From Natrinema sp046097095 (GTDB lineage Archaea > Halobacteriota > Halobacteria > Halobacteriales > Natrialbaceae): DNA of 64,000 nucleotides. The first letter of the stretch is position 1; every line of letters begins with the position of its first letter. Where the stretch lies: positions 806,001 to 870,000 of the forward strand of contig NZ_CP175698.1 of NCBI RefSeq assembly GCF_046097095.1, written 5' to 3'. The position numbers were made by a program, and so were the translations under genes. The notes under the pieces were generated by a model, which was not told where the DNA came from, did no database searches, and was given only the letters and a program-made list of their open reading frames with translations. Below, in pieces: positions 54,656 through 63,343 of the stretch.

Positions 54656-55147
54656 TCACTCGCCATCGGCCCCGGTCTCGCGGGGCGGCTCACCGTCGGT
54701 CCGACCTGCTGCCGAGCCGCCGTCGGCTCCGACGACCAGCACCGTCCGATCAGTGATTCTGACGACTCTGTCGACGGTGCTTCCGAGCAGCGCCCCCTTG
54801 AACGACGAGCGACCGCGGGCACCGACGACGATCACGTCGATGTCGTTCTCGGCCGCGTACGCGAGGATCTCCTCGTGTGGCGTGCCCGTTCGAACGGCCG
54901 TCTCGACGGCCACGCCGGCCTCACTCGCCGTCTCCTCGAGAGCCGCGAGCCAACCCGCGGCGCGCTCTCGGAGGTGCCGGCGAGCCTCTTCGGGATCGAC
55001 GATGCCGGAATCGTACTCGGTTCGATCGTCGACGACGGCGACGCCGAAAAGCGGCGCGTCGAACCGCTCTGCGAGTGCGACCGCGTGATCGACCGCGGTC
55101 GCCGCGGCCTCGCTACCGTCGGTCGCGACCAGAATCGAGTCGTACAT
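54656..55147 (-). CDS. Universal stress protein UspA
   Basis: 163 residues from MYDSILVATDGSEAAATAVD. Intact ATP motif GARGRSSFKGALLGSTV. The last 25 residues are Gly/Asp/Glu-rich. One of three Usp genes in 10 kb, near the acetate and ModE genes. Confidence 0.88.
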   Translation of the reverse strand: MYDSILVATDGSEAAATAVDHAVALAERFDAPLFGVAVVDDRTEYDSGIVDPEEARRHLRERAAGWLAALEETASEAGVAVETAVRTGTPHEEILAYAAENDIDVIVVGARGRSSFKGALLGSTVDRVVRITDRTVLVVGADGGSAAGRTDGEPPRETGADGE

Positions 55148-55330
55148 GCCAATCGCTACAACTCCCCGCGAGAAAGACCTGTGGCCCCGCGAGCACCGTC
55201 GGGCTCTTGGACACAACGCGGAGGCGGAACGGAGAGCTTTGGACCGATCGCAACGAAACGCGTCGATACACGGGGTCGAATCCCCACTCCCGACACGGGC
55301 GGTACGCACATTAGGACCGACTCGAGCGCG

Positions 55331-56062
55331 TCACCTCGCCGATAGGTCTCCGTCTCGGTCCGTCACCGCGACGCCCCGCGCCGCCGTCGCCTTCACCGAG
55401 GCGACGATCGAGCGCCCGGACTCGAGGCCGAGCGTGTCGACGCTCCGACGGGTGACGAGCGCTACGAGTTCGACGGGGTCGTCGTCGGCCGTCGAGTCGC
55501 CCTCGAGGTCGACCCCGACGCGGGCGACGGCGTCGCCGGCCTCGAGCCACGCGACGGTCCCGGAAAAGCGGTTGCGGACGCTGGTCCCCTCGGCCGGCGG
55601 CGCGTCGCTTGGCGCGTGGAGAGAGACCGCGTCGGAGCGGATCGTGACGGCGGCGGTCTCGGCCTCCGCGGGGACGACCGCGAGCACCTCGCCGACCGCC
55701 GTCTCGACGGTCGCGAGTTCGCCGTCACGGTCGACGACCGGGCCCGATAACACCGCCTCGTCGACGCGGGCAACGCCCTCGTAAGCCGCGACTAGCCGGT
55801 CGAACCGCGCCAGCAAGTCCCTGGCCGCCGCCGTCAGCGAACTCCCGCCGCCATCGGCCCCGCCGCGGGTGCGCTCGACCAGCGGGCCGATCGCCTCCTC
55901 GAGGTCCACCACGCGCTGCTGGAGGCGCGGATAGGAGCGCTCGAGGGCGTCTGCCGCGCCCGACAGCGAGCCGCGGTCGTCGATCGCGCGCAGCATCTCG
56001 ACATCGCTCCGATCGACGGTCACGTCGTCGATACGCAGGTAGGGGTCGAACGCTTTTTCCAT
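55331..56062 (-). CDS. ModE-like molybdate/tungstate-responsive regulator (LysR-type HTH plus TOBE-like domain)
   Basis: 243 residues. N-terminal HTH at 18-100: VEMLRAIDDRGSLSGAADAL, SYPRLQQRVVDLEEAIGPLV. The C-terminal half has two beta repeats (NRFSGTVAWLEAGDAVARVG and the later VTRRSVDTLGLESGRSI), as in the TOBE/Mop domains that bind oxyanions in ModE. Divergently transcribed from wtpABC with 0.23 kb between, the classic layout for ModE control. Start at MEKAFDPYL; an ATG three codons upstream (56071) is an alternative. Confidence 0.85.
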   Translation of the reverse strand: MEKAFDPYLRIDDVTVDRSDVEMLRAIDDRGSLSGAADALERSYPRLQQRVVDLEEAIGPLVERTRGGADGGGSSLTAAARDLLARFDRLVAAYEGVARVDEAVLSGPVVDRDGELATVETAVGEVLAVVPAEAETAAVTIRSDAVSLHAPSDAPPAEGTSVRNRFSGTVAWLEAGDAVARVGVDLEGDSTADDDPVELVALVTRRSVDTLGLESGRSIVASVKATAARGVAVTDRDGDLSAR

Positions 56063-56257
56063 GGGTATCATCGGCCACGCGGTGCCCGGCCGTTCGGTAT
56101 GGCCGCTTGCGTCTCCGTTTGCGGGCGGACGAGAAGTTCGTTTTCATCGATCGAACGGCGCTCGCGACCACCTTTCGGCTTCGTTCGTGGCGCGGTCAGC
56201 CATCGTTCAAGTCCTCCAGACGTGGAAGAGAGAACTATTGCGTTCGGATTATGAGGG

Positions 56258-56272
56258 AAACGGTTATACCGA
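56258..56272 (+). promoter_or_regulatory. TATA element of wtpABC
   Basis: AACGGTTATACCGAT, 25-39 nt before the ATG at 56297. The surrounding CGGT..ACCG symmetry could also serve as a weak operator. Leaderless transcription is likely. Confidence 0.4.
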
Positions 56273-56296
56273 TACCGACGGAACAGCGATGTATCT

Positions 56297-57313
56297 ATGT
56301 CGGAACAACGCAGCCGACGAGCGTTTCTGGCGGGAAGCGGGAGCGCTGCGGCGCTCGCCGTAGCCGGGTGTCTCGGTGGTGGAAACGGCAGCGGGGGCAG
56401 CGACTCGATGATGATTTTCCACGCCGGGTCGCTCTCGTCGCCGTTCGGCAAGGCGGAACCGCAGTTCGAGGAGGAATACGACGTCGACGTCACGCGCGAA
56501 GCCAAGGGCTCGGTCGACTCCAAGAACAAGATCACCCAGCAGAATCGGAAAGCCGACGTGCTCGGTGTCTCCGACTTCCGACTCATTCGCGACGACGTCC
56601 TGCCCGACTACGGGGACTGGTACGCCGTCTTCACCACGAACTCGATGTCGATCCAGTACCGGGAGGACTCCCCGGGGGCGGACGACATCTCGACGGACAA
56701 CTGGTGGGAAGTGCTCAGCCGCGACGGGGTCACGATCGGCCACTCCGACCCGGCGGTCGACCCGGGCGGCTACCGCGCGGTGATGACCCAGCAACTCGGC
56801 AAAGAGGAGTTCGAGGGCGAGCGGCTGTACGACGAGGCCACCTACCAGCAGCTTCGGGAGAACTCGACGGTCCCGACCGGGACGGAGACGAAACTCGAGG
56901 GCCAACTCGAGTCGGGCGAACTGGACTACGTGTTCTACTACCAGTCCATCTCCAGTACGTCGGGGAAACCGTTCATCGACCTGCAGCCGGAAGTCGACCT
57001 CTCGAAGGCGACGAGTACGTACGCGGACCACTACGCCAAGGCGGAGGTCGAGACCGACTCGGGGACCTACACCGGTGCGCCCATCGCCTACGGCATCACC
57101 GTCCCGAGCGTCGCACGGTCTCCGGACCTCGGTGCTCAGTGGGTCGAGTACTTCGGAACCGAGCCGGGACGGAAGATCCTGAAAAACCAGGGGCTCGCCC
57201 CGGTCGACCCCATCGTCGTGCCGAACAGTTCCGAGGACGCGGTTCCGGACCGCGTAATGGAGGTCGCCAGCGCGAAGTCCACTCTCGGACCGCTGGACCT
57301 CAGCGGCTCCTGA
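56297..57313 (+). CDS. wtpA: Tungstate/molybdate ABC transporter substrate-binding lipoprotein
   Basis: 338 residues. Tat signal with lipobox: RRAFLAGSGSAAALAVAGC (residues 7-25), then Gly/Ser linker. FHAGSLSSPFGKAEPQFEEE is the hallmark start of WtpA/ModA; REAKGSVDSKNKI and FYYQSISSTSGKPF are ligand-site regions, and GAPIAYGITVPSVARSPDL is conserved. The protein captures tungstate or molybdate outside the membrane. Folded before export because of the Tat route. First gene of wtpABC. Confidence 0.92.
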   Translation: MSEQRSRRAFLAGSGSAAALAVAGCLGGGNGSGGSDSMMIFHAGSLSSPFGKAEPQFEEEYDVDVTREAKGSVDSKNKITQQNRKADVLGVSDFRLIRDDVLPDYGDWYAVFTTNSMSIQYREDSPGADDISTDNWWEVLSRDGVTIGHSDPAVDPGGYRAVMTQQLGKEEFEGERLYDEATYQQLRENSTVPTGTETKLEGQLESGELDYVFYYQSISSTSGKPFIDLQPEVDLSKATSTYADHYAKAEVETDSGTYTGAPIAYGITVPSVARSPDLGAQWVEYFGTEPGRKILKNQGLAPVDPIVVPNSSEDAVPDRVMEVASAKSTLGPLDLSGS

Positions 57314-57358
57314 CTTTCGCTGCACCGATACTCGACTACTGAACGATACGACGCACTC

Positions 57359-58342
57359 ATGGCGACAGAAACCGAGACGCGATTCGGAGCCGAAACGGTG
57401 GGCCGAACGCCGCTCGTGGCGGCGTTCATCGCCGTACAGCTACTGGCGTTTGCCACGGCGTTCCTGCTCGAGAAACCGACCTGGTACGCGTACTTCATGG
57501 TCGGCAGTGCGGCCGTCACCGCCTACGCGCTCGACGGGTCGCCGTTTACCGTCGCGACCGCGACCGCCGGGAGCCTCCTCATGGTCGCATTGGGGCTGCC
57601 GCTGTTGCTGTTCGTCGCGCGACAGTCACCCTCGCTCATCCTCGAGAAGGCGCTCGATCCGGACGTACAGCGCATGCTCTATCTCGGCGTCTATGGTCCG
57701 CTGTTGGCGGCGCTGCTCAGTCTCCTGCTCGGCGTCCCGCTCGCACACCTGCTCGCGAAGGGATTCGCCGGCCAGCAACTCGTCGAAAGCCTCGTCGACC
57801 TCCCGCTGGTCGTCCCACACTCGGTCGCGGGCATCATCATTCTCTTCGGCTTCGGACAGAAGGGCGCGTTTCCGCAACTGTCGGTGCTCGGGACGATGGT
57901 CGGCATGGTCCTTGCAATGACGTTCGTCGCCGCGCCCTACGCCGTGAACACGACTCGAGAGGCGTTCGAGACGATCGACGTGCGTCTGGAGTACGCGTCT
58001 CGCATTCACGGCGCGAACCGCTGGCAGACGTTCCGCCGAGTTACCGGCCCGCTCGCGGTTCGAGGCATGATCACCGGCGGTATCCTCGCATGGGCGCGGG
58101 CCGTCTCGGAGTTCGGTGCCGTCGCCGTCGTCGCCTACAGCGTCTCGTTCTTCTATCCGCCCGCGGGCGGGCAGGTGACCGCACAGCACGCTCCCGTCTT
58201 CGTCTACAACTCATATCTCCAGGGCGGGCTCGACGAGAGCGGCGCGGTCGCGTTCTTGCTGCTGGGGGTGTCCGCGTTCGTCTTCCTCGTCGTCAGGTAT
58301 TTCACCGACAGAACCACGATCGGCGGCGGACTCTCCCGATGA
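57359..58342 (+). CDS. wtpB: Tungstate/molybdate ABC transporter permease
   Basis: 327 residues with seven or more membrane helices. The ABC permease EAA-like loop is GANRWQTFRRVTGPLAVRGM near 220-239. LLGVPLAHLLAKGFAGQQLV and LVDLPLVVPHSVAGIIILFG are WtpB-like. The N-terminus has an extra helical part (about 80 residues, PLVAAFIAVQLLAFATAF) before the core permease. ATGA overlap with wtpC. 45 nt after wtpA. Confidence 0.9.
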   Translation: MATETETRFGAETVGRTPLVAAFIAVQLLAFATAFLLEKPTWYAYFMVGSAAVTAYALDGSPFTVATATAGSLLMVALGLPLLLFVARQSPSLILEKALDPDVQRMLYLGVYGPLLAALLSLLLGVPLAHLLAKGFAGQQLVESLVDLPLVVPHSVAGIIILFGFGQKGAFPQLSVLGTMVGMVLAMTFVAAPYAVNTTREAFETIDVRLEYASRIHGANRWQTFRRVTGPLAVRGMITGGILAWARAVSEFGAVAVVAYSVSFFYPPAGGQVTAQHAPVFVYNSYLQGGLDESGAVAFLLLGVSAFVFLVVRYFTDRTTIGGGLSR

Positions 58343-59304
58343 GCCTACACGCAGACCTCAAAGCGACGTTCACCGCGAAGGGTGCCGAAGCGTTCACCGT
58401 CGACGCCGCGTTCGACGTCGAGCGCGGCGAGAGCCTCGCCATCCTCGGACCAAGCGGCAGCGGCAAGACGCTGTTGCTCGAGGCCATCGCCGGCTTTCAC
58501 GACCACGACGGGACCGTGACGCTCGACGGACGCCGGCTCGACGACCGCCCGCCGGAGCAACGAGGCTTTGGCTTCGTCTTTCAGGACTACGCCCTGTTTC
58601 CCCATCTGTCCGTCCGAGAGAACGTCGAATATGGCGTCCGGTACCACCACGAGACGCGTGATTCAGACGAGTTGCTGGCCGAACTCGGCGTTGCCGACCT
58701 CGCCGACCGCTACCCGCCGACGCTCTCCGGCGGCGAAAAACAACGCGTCGCACTCGCTCGAGCGCTCACCGTTCGGCCCGACGTGATGTTGCTCGACGAA
58801 CCGCTGGCCGCGCTCGACGTCCCGACTCGGCGGACGCTACGAGATGATCTGGCCGACGTGCTCGCGGACGTGACCAGCGTGTACGTAACCCACGACCGCA
58901 CGACCGCGCGAGCGATCGCGGATCGGATCGTAGTGATGCGAGACGGCCGCGTCGTCCAGATCAGTACGCCCGACGAGATCTTCCAGCGGCCCGCGTCACC
59001 GATGGTCGCCGAGTTCACGGGCTCGAACGCGATTCCGCTGTCGGCTGCGCCCTCGCTCGAGGACGCGCTCGGCCGCGACGGACCGTCTGACGGATACGTA
59101 GCGATCCGGCCAGAATCGGTCGCGATCGGCGGATCGACGGGTGACGTCTCGGGGATCGTCGACCGCGTCGTCCGTGAGGACGCGACCACCCGAGTGACGG
59201 TATCGTTCGACGAGGTCGCCATCGATGCGTTCACCGACGACCCTCCGACCGTCGGGGAGACGGTCCAGCTGACGTTTCCGCGCGCCGAGTTGCATCGCTG
59301 TTAA
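58339..59304 (+). CDS. wtpC: Tungstate/molybdate ABC transporter ATPase
   Basis: 321 residues. Walker A LGPSGSGKTLLLEAIAGFH near 40-58, Q-loop VFQDYALFPHLSVRENVEYG, signature LSGGEKQRVALARAL and Walker B VMLLDEPLAALDVPTR, H-loop VYVTHDRTTARAIADRI. C-terminal 90 residues form a Mop/TOBE-like domain (GSTGDVSGIVDRVVREDATT), probably for oxyanion feedback. Start overlaps wtpB by ATGA. Last gene of the operon. Confidence 0.93.
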   Translation: MSLHADLKATFTAKGAEAFTVDAAFDVERGESLAILGPSGSGKTLLLEAIAGFHDHDGTVTLDGRRLDDRPPEQRGFGFVFQDYALFPHLSVRENVEYGVRYHHETRDSDELLAELGVADLADRYPPTLSGGEKQRVALARALTVRPDVMLLDEPLAALDVPTRRTLRDDLADVLADVTSVYVTHDRTTARAIADRIVVMRDGRVVQISTPDEIFQRPASPMVAEFTGSNAIPLSAAPSLEDALGRDGPSDGYVAIRPESVAIGGSTGDVSGIVDRVVREDATTRVTVSFDEVAIDAFTDDPPTVGETVQLTFPRAELHRC

Positions 59305-59404
59305 CTCCCTGAACGCAATTCCCGAAAGCGGCCTGGCTATCGAACGCGCTCGCGGTCCGAGCCGACCGCCTGGCGTTCGGTTTCGTCGAGCCACCCAACG
59401 GCCG

Positions 59405-59869
59405 TTACTCGACCTGTGCGACCGCTGCCACGGCGTTTTGAACGTACCGCATACTCGTTGCGATCGACATGACGCCGTCCATCAGCGCCTGTTGGCTGGC
59501 CTCGTCGGGGTAGACGCGGTACTCCACCTGAACCGTCTCGGCCTCGCGTAACTGACAGGCCGTCCCCTCCTCGTCGAGAAACGTATAAAAGCCCGGTGTC
59601 GCGGCCAGCATCGGCCCGACGTACTCGAGAAGTTCGCTCCGTCGCCGGTCGTCTCGGAGCAGATTCTTCGCCCGTTCGGTGTCGAACCCGCTGCGGCCGA
59701 CGACCCGGATCGGCCCGAACTCGTCTTCCTTAATGACGTGGATTGGCAGACGCGAGAGTTCGACCTGAAAATTGAACTCGGTGTCCTCGTCGGTGTGGCG
59801 CGTCACGTCTCGGATCGCGGTCTCGTCGAGCCAGTGGCGGACCTGCGTTTCACTGATGTGCCTCGTCAT
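59405..59869 (-). CDS. Hypothetical archaeal protein (DUF2299-like)
   Basis: 154 residues, compact, mostly beta with two helices. Blocks EFNFQVELSRLPIHVIKEDE, RRSELLEYVGPMLAATPGFY and AETVQVEYRVYPDEASQQAL, then a helical end MSIATSMRYVQNAVAAVAQV. The pattern recalls DUF2299 from memory, but I cannot verify it. No catalytic motif stands out. It lies between wtpABC (convergent) and the acidic cluster (same strand, 100 nt gap). Confidence 0.6.
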   Translation of the reverse strand: MTRHISETQVRHWLDETAIRDVTRHTDEDTEFNFQVELSRLPIHVIKEDEFGPIRVVGRSGFDTERAKNLLRDDRRRSELLEYVGPMLAATPGFYTFLDEEGTACQLREAETVQVEYRVYPDEASQQALMDGVMSIATSMRYVQNAVAAVAQVE

Positions 59870-59969
59870 ACCGAGTCGTCAGCGAGGAACCGAATAAGGC
59901 TTCAGCGGGCGATGGCCTGTCCGACTCGCCGTCGCGATCCGTTTCGTGCTCGGGCCGAACGTCGCCTCA

Positions 59970-60767
59970 CTACCTGCGTTTGGTCGGCATCGTCGAGTAG
60001 CGCGCGGTCCCGCGCATGTCCGCCCGCTTCGACGGCGGCGGCGCCATCGTGGAATGGCGACTCGGACCGCGCGACGCCGTGTCGCGATCCGGATCGCCGG
60101 ACCCGGACTGTCGCGGCTCGTTGTCGGTTTCGCCCGCAGCCGTCGTCGCGTCCTCCTCGTCCGCGGCCGTCTCACCGTCGGCCGCTCCGGCGCGTCGCTC
60201 CTCGAGTTGGGCTTTGAGCCGCGAGACCTCCTCGCCGAACTCGACGAACGACCCGTTCATCGCCGATCGGAGCCGGTCACCGAGGTCGTCGGCCGTCCCC
60301 GACGCGTTTCCGTCTCTCTCGGCCGCGTCCGCCGCGAGGTCGCCGTCCGCTTCGTCTCCGTCTGCCGTGCGCTCTGTGGCGTCGTCGGTGGAATCGGCCC
60401 GTTCCCCGATCGTCGCACGGAGGTCGTCGACCGCGCCTTCGAACTCGCTGTCGCCCGCGCGGTCGGCGAGCTTCGCCAGCCGCAGCAACCGCCGGAGGTC
60501 CTCGACGCGTTCTTCCTCGCCGCGGGCGATTGCCTCGGGTATCGATTCCGGCTCGCTTCCGTCCTCGAGGACGTCCAATCCGACCGCCGCGAGCAACTCG
60601 GTTGGTTCCGTCGACTCGACGATATCGTTTGCCTCGGCAGCCGTCTCGAGGAGGGCCGCCTCGCCGTCTTCGGCGGTCGCATCGTCACCGCCGACGATCG
60701 ACTCGCTCGATGTGTCGGCCTCGTTCAGTACGTCGCTGACGCGTTCCCGTAGTTGTGAGTCGCTCAT
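59970..60767 (-). CDS. Acidic helical protein with basic C-terminal repeats, acidic cluster gene 4
   Basis: 265 residues. MSDSQLRERVSDVLNEADTS start; a predicted helical bundle at 45-115 (ALLETAAEANDIVESTEPTE, LLAAVGLDVLEDGSEPESIP, RVEDLRRLLRLAKLADRAGD); an acidic stretch near 125-150; a coiled helix (GSFVEFGEEVSRLKAQLEER) near 170-190; then an acidic linker and a basic end with two similar units, RHSTMAPPPSKR and RYSTMPTKRR. No family is recognised. The basic tail on an acidic chain suggests a docking motif. Shares the opening MSD with the two glycine-zipper proteins upstream. Confidence 0.6.
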   Translation of the reverse strand: MSDSQLRERVSDVLNEADTSSESIVGGDDATAEDGEAALLETAAEANDIVESTEPTELLAAVGLDVLEDGSEPESIPEAIARGEEERVEDLRRLLRLAKLADRAGDSEFEGAVDDLRATIGERADSTDDATERTADGDEADGDLAADAAERDGNASGTADDLGDRLRSAMNGSFVEFGEEVSRLKAQLEERRAGAADGETAADEEDATTAAGETDNEPRQSGSGDPDRDTASRGPSRHSTMAPPPSKRADMRGTARYSTMPTKRR

Positions 60768-60837
60768 AGGTGTTCGATATCGGTTTGGCGCGCCGTCGTC
60801 CGTGGTCGCTCACGAGGAGGACAGACGCGTCGCGGCG

Positions 60838-61749
60838 TTACTCGGCTTCCGCTCCCTCGGTGTCCGACTCCGAGTCCGAGTCGCCGTCGGACTCCTCGTC
60901 CGTCACCACCTCGATGATCTTCGCGGTCATCTCCTCTCGACTGAGGTTCGCCTTCACGTCGACGTCCTTCGCGACCGACTGGAGGTCGCTGTATGTCATC
61001 ACCCCGAGGAAGTCCTCGAGCGTCTCTCTTCTGAGATTTGCGAGGTCCGCCGCGGATGGGTCGTCCACGTCGGCCGGTTCGAGTTCTTCGGTGGGCTCGT
61101 CGTTCTCGTCGGCCGGTTCGTCGGGTTCGTCGCCCTCATCGGTCTCGTCAACCTCCTCGGCCGTCGCTTCGGAGTCGGCCGGTTCCTCGGCCTCAGCGCC
61201 GCCGGTGACCCCGTCGACCGTCTCTGTTGCCCTGCTGGCGGTCGTCTTGACCGAGTCACCGGCCTTGCCGGCGGCCTCTTTGACCGCCTCTGTGGCGCTC
61301 GTCTCGCCGCTCTCGCCGCCTTCGTCAGCCGATGACGGTGCTTCGTCCGCCGCCTCGTCGCTCTCACCGCCTCCGACGCCCTCGAGAAGGTCCTCGGCAC
61401 CGCTGCCCTTCGTCACGCTCTCGGCTATCGACTCGAGCGAGTCACGGCCACCCACGTTCGCGAACGACTCGCGGAGGGCGTCCCGGACCGCCGTCGAGAG
61501 GTCGGCCTGGATCTCACTGAGGGAGTTCCCTTCGTCGAGGCCCGTGGCAATCGTCTCGTGGACCTCCCGGCCGATCGCCGCGCCGACTTCGCGGCCGAAC
61601 CGTTCGCCGAACCGACGACCGACCGCAGCGCCGACCTCGCCGCTGTCGATACCGTCCTCGATGCTTCCGTCGCCGAGTATATCGGATGCATCGAGCTGGT
61701 TGCCGACCTCCTCGGCGACCACTTCCGTCAGTCCCGAGTCGTCACTCAC
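60838..61749 (-). CDS. Acidic glycine-zipper protein, acidic cluster gene 3
   Basis: About 303 residues. After a short start (VSDDSGLTEVV, GTG codon at 61747-61749) there is a Gly-x3-Gly segment: GAAVGRRFGERFGREVGAAI near 40-60, followed by SLSEIQADLSTAVRDALRES. Residues 120-215 are acidic, Ala/Thr/Ser-rich. The C-terminal 50 residues, LRRETLEDFLGVMTYSDLQS then VAKDVDVKANLSREEMTAKI, look like a SAP or Rho-N-like helix-extended-helix. A GTG at 61758 is an alternative start. Function unknown. Confidence 0.6.
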   Translation of the reverse strand: MSDDSGLTEVVAEEVGNQLDASDILGDGSIEDGIDSGEVGAAVGRRFGERFGREVGAAIGREVHETIATGLDEGNSLSEIQADLSTAVRDALRESFANVGGRDSLESIAESVTKGSGAEDLLEGVGGGESDEAADEAPSSADEGGESGETSATEAVKEAAGKAGDSVKTTASRATETVDGVTGGAEAEEPADSEATAEEVDETDEGDEPDEPADENDEPTEELEPADVDDPSAADLANLRRETLEDFLGVMTYSDLQSVAKDVDVKANLSREEMTAKIIEVVTDEESDGDSDSESDTEGAEAE

Positions 61750-61802
61750 GGCGATCACCGCGACTCGTTTCGTGGTGCGAACGGAGTCCCTGCATCAGCG
61801 GA

Positions 61803-62315
61803 TCACTCCTCGGCTTCGGCAGTCCGTTCTTCGTCGGTCGATTCCTCGTCCTCGACGTCGTCTTGCGATTCGGCGTCGGTTTCAGCGTCGGTATCACCTT
61901 CACCCTCAGCGTCGGTATCGCCCTCGTCCGCGGCCGTCTCGTCGTCGTCGCTCTCGGCCTCGGGTTCGGTTTCGCCCGCCTCGGCGGCTTCTTCGTCCGA
62001 CTCGTCTTCCTCGCCCTCCTCGATGGATTCTGCTTGCTGTTCGTCGCCTGCCTCCTCGTCTTCCGCGGCCGATTCGTCCGCCGTCTCGTCGGAACTGAGC
62101 AGTTCGTCGACGACCATATTCCCGATCGTTCGGCCGAGGGACTCGCCGATCGCTCGACCAAGGATTGCGCCGATCTGGCCGCCCAGCGCCTCGCCGAGCG
62201 GTTTATCTCGATCGATCTCGTCCTCCCAGTCGGTCCCTTCGACCAGTTCGTCGACGTCGACGTTTTCGGTGATCTTCTCGGTATCGATCCGCTGTGTCAG
62301 TGAATCATCACTCAT
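61803..62315 (-). CDS. Acidic glycine-zipper protein, acidic cluster gene 2
   Basis: 170 residues. MSDDSLTQRIDTEKITENVD, then GEALGGQIGAILGRAIGESL with Gly at every fourth position for two turns (residues 41-60), GRTIGNMVVDELLSSDETAD, and an acidic tail. The N-terminal half resembles the neighbouring gene-3 protein, in which the same zipper is longer by a loop. Glycine zippers usually pack helices in membranes or oligomers. Overlaps gene 1 by ATGA. Confidence 0.6.
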   Translation of the reverse strand: MSDDSLTQRIDTEKITENVDVDELVEGTDWEDEIDRDKPLGEALGGQIGAILGRAIGESLGRTIGNMVVDELLSSDETADESAAEDEEAGDEQQAESIEEGEEDESDEEAAEAGETEPEAESDDDETAADEGDTDAEGEGDTDAETDAESQDDVEDEESTDEERTAEAEE

Positions 62316-63244
62316 GATGTCGCCTCCGCCTGTGACGGCTCCGTCTCACCGCGGGTCTCGTCGGTGCGTTGGGGTTCGAGTTGCTCGAGCAACTGTTCGA
62401 GTATCGCGCTGACGATCGCCGAGACGATCTCCTCGGTCGGGAAGCTGGGAACGAGCGCGGCCAACTTCTCTCGCAGCCAGCTCGCGGCCCCCGACACGCC
62501 GTTTTTCAGGCGGGTCACGGCTGACGAGAGCGGGCCGGGGGAGCCCGCCTCACCCTCGGTCTCGCCCTCGTCTTCGTCTTCAGCGGCCTCGTCGGATTCG
62601 CCTCCACCGAAGAGCCCTGTGAGCTTCTCGACGGGCTTGTTCAGCACGTTCCGGACGAACTCGACCGGCTTACTCAACAGCGATTTCGCCTTGTTGATCA
62701 TGCCGCCGGTCCCGTCGAGCAGCCCCGACACCGCCGACAGGAGGTTGCCGAGCAGGTTGTTCTCACCCGGACGTGCCGACACGTCCAGCGTCACCGGGTC
62801 CAGATTAACCTCGAGTCCGAGTAAGTCGAAGAACAATCCGCCGAGATCGAGATGGAGGACGCCCGACGTGTCGTCGCTCTCGTACACCTCGTCGGCACCT
62901 TCGACGTGGTACTCGTCTTCTTCCTCCGGTTCCTCTTCTTCCTCTTCCTCCTCCGCTTCCGCTGGTTCCTCTTCTCCCTCTTCCTCCGGTTCCTCGTCAG
63001 TTTCGACTTCCACCTCCGATTCCGCCGCTTCCCCCTCGTCTTCGACTGCTGCCTCCGCTTCCGCGTTCGTCTCGGCCTCGTCTTCCGGCTCTTCGTCTTC
63101 CGACTCCTCCATCTCCGCCTGGCCGCCGTCGGTCATCACTCGAGGCGGCGGTCCCGCAGTCTGCTCGCCCTCATTGGGACGGGACGTGGCGCGCTCGAGA
63201 GACGAATGCCCCCCGTCGCCGTTCGATGTAAAATCCTCGCTCAT
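62312..63244 (-). CDS. Acidic protein with LDLGG/LLGNLL-type domain, acidic cluster gene 1
   Basis: 310 residues. Residues 1-130 are extremely acidic (Glu runs up to eight). Near 145-195 there is a domain LHLDLGGLFFDLLGLEVNLD then PVTLDVSARPGENNLLGNLL, a pattern I have seen in many haloarchaeal and bacterial secreted or surface proteins, where it ends CAVAGLLD. Here the corresponding end is SAVSGLLDGTGG. Helices follow (MINKAKSLLSKPVEFVRNVL, KPVEKLTGLFGGG), then an acidic spacer and amphipathic helices (RLKNGVSGAASWLREKLAAL). No signal peptide is seen. Start at MSEDFTSNG; an upstream in-frame ATG (63310) would add 22 basic residues. No function known. Confidence 0.6.
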   Translation of the reverse strand: MSEDFTSNGDGGHSSLERATSRPNEGEQTAGPPPRVMTDGGQAEMEESEDEEPEDEAETNAEAEAAVEDEGEAAESEVEVETDEEPEEEGEEEPAEAEEEEEEEEPEEEDEYHVEGADEVYESDDTSGVLHLDLGGLFFDLLGLEVNLDPVTLDVSARPGENNLLGNLLSAVSGLLDGTGGMINKAKSLLSKPVEFVRNVLNKPVEKLTGLFGGGESDEAAEDEDEGETEGEAGSPGPLSSAVTRLKNGVSGAASWLREKLAALVPSFPTEEIVSAIVSAILEQLLEQLEPQRTDETRGETEPSQAEATS

Positions 63245-63343
63245 GGTACGGACGGACAGACGAGAGTCGGCGTTGTGGGGGTTGGCCTTGCGTGTGCGAC
63301 TATCCAACACAATAGGCGACCACCGGTCCGAACCGACCGACGG

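Noticed and set aside
55262..55292. GGGGTCGAATCCCC palindrome resembling a tRNA T-arm
   Set aside because: The loop lacks the TTC start and no acceptor, D or anticodon stem can be folded around it.
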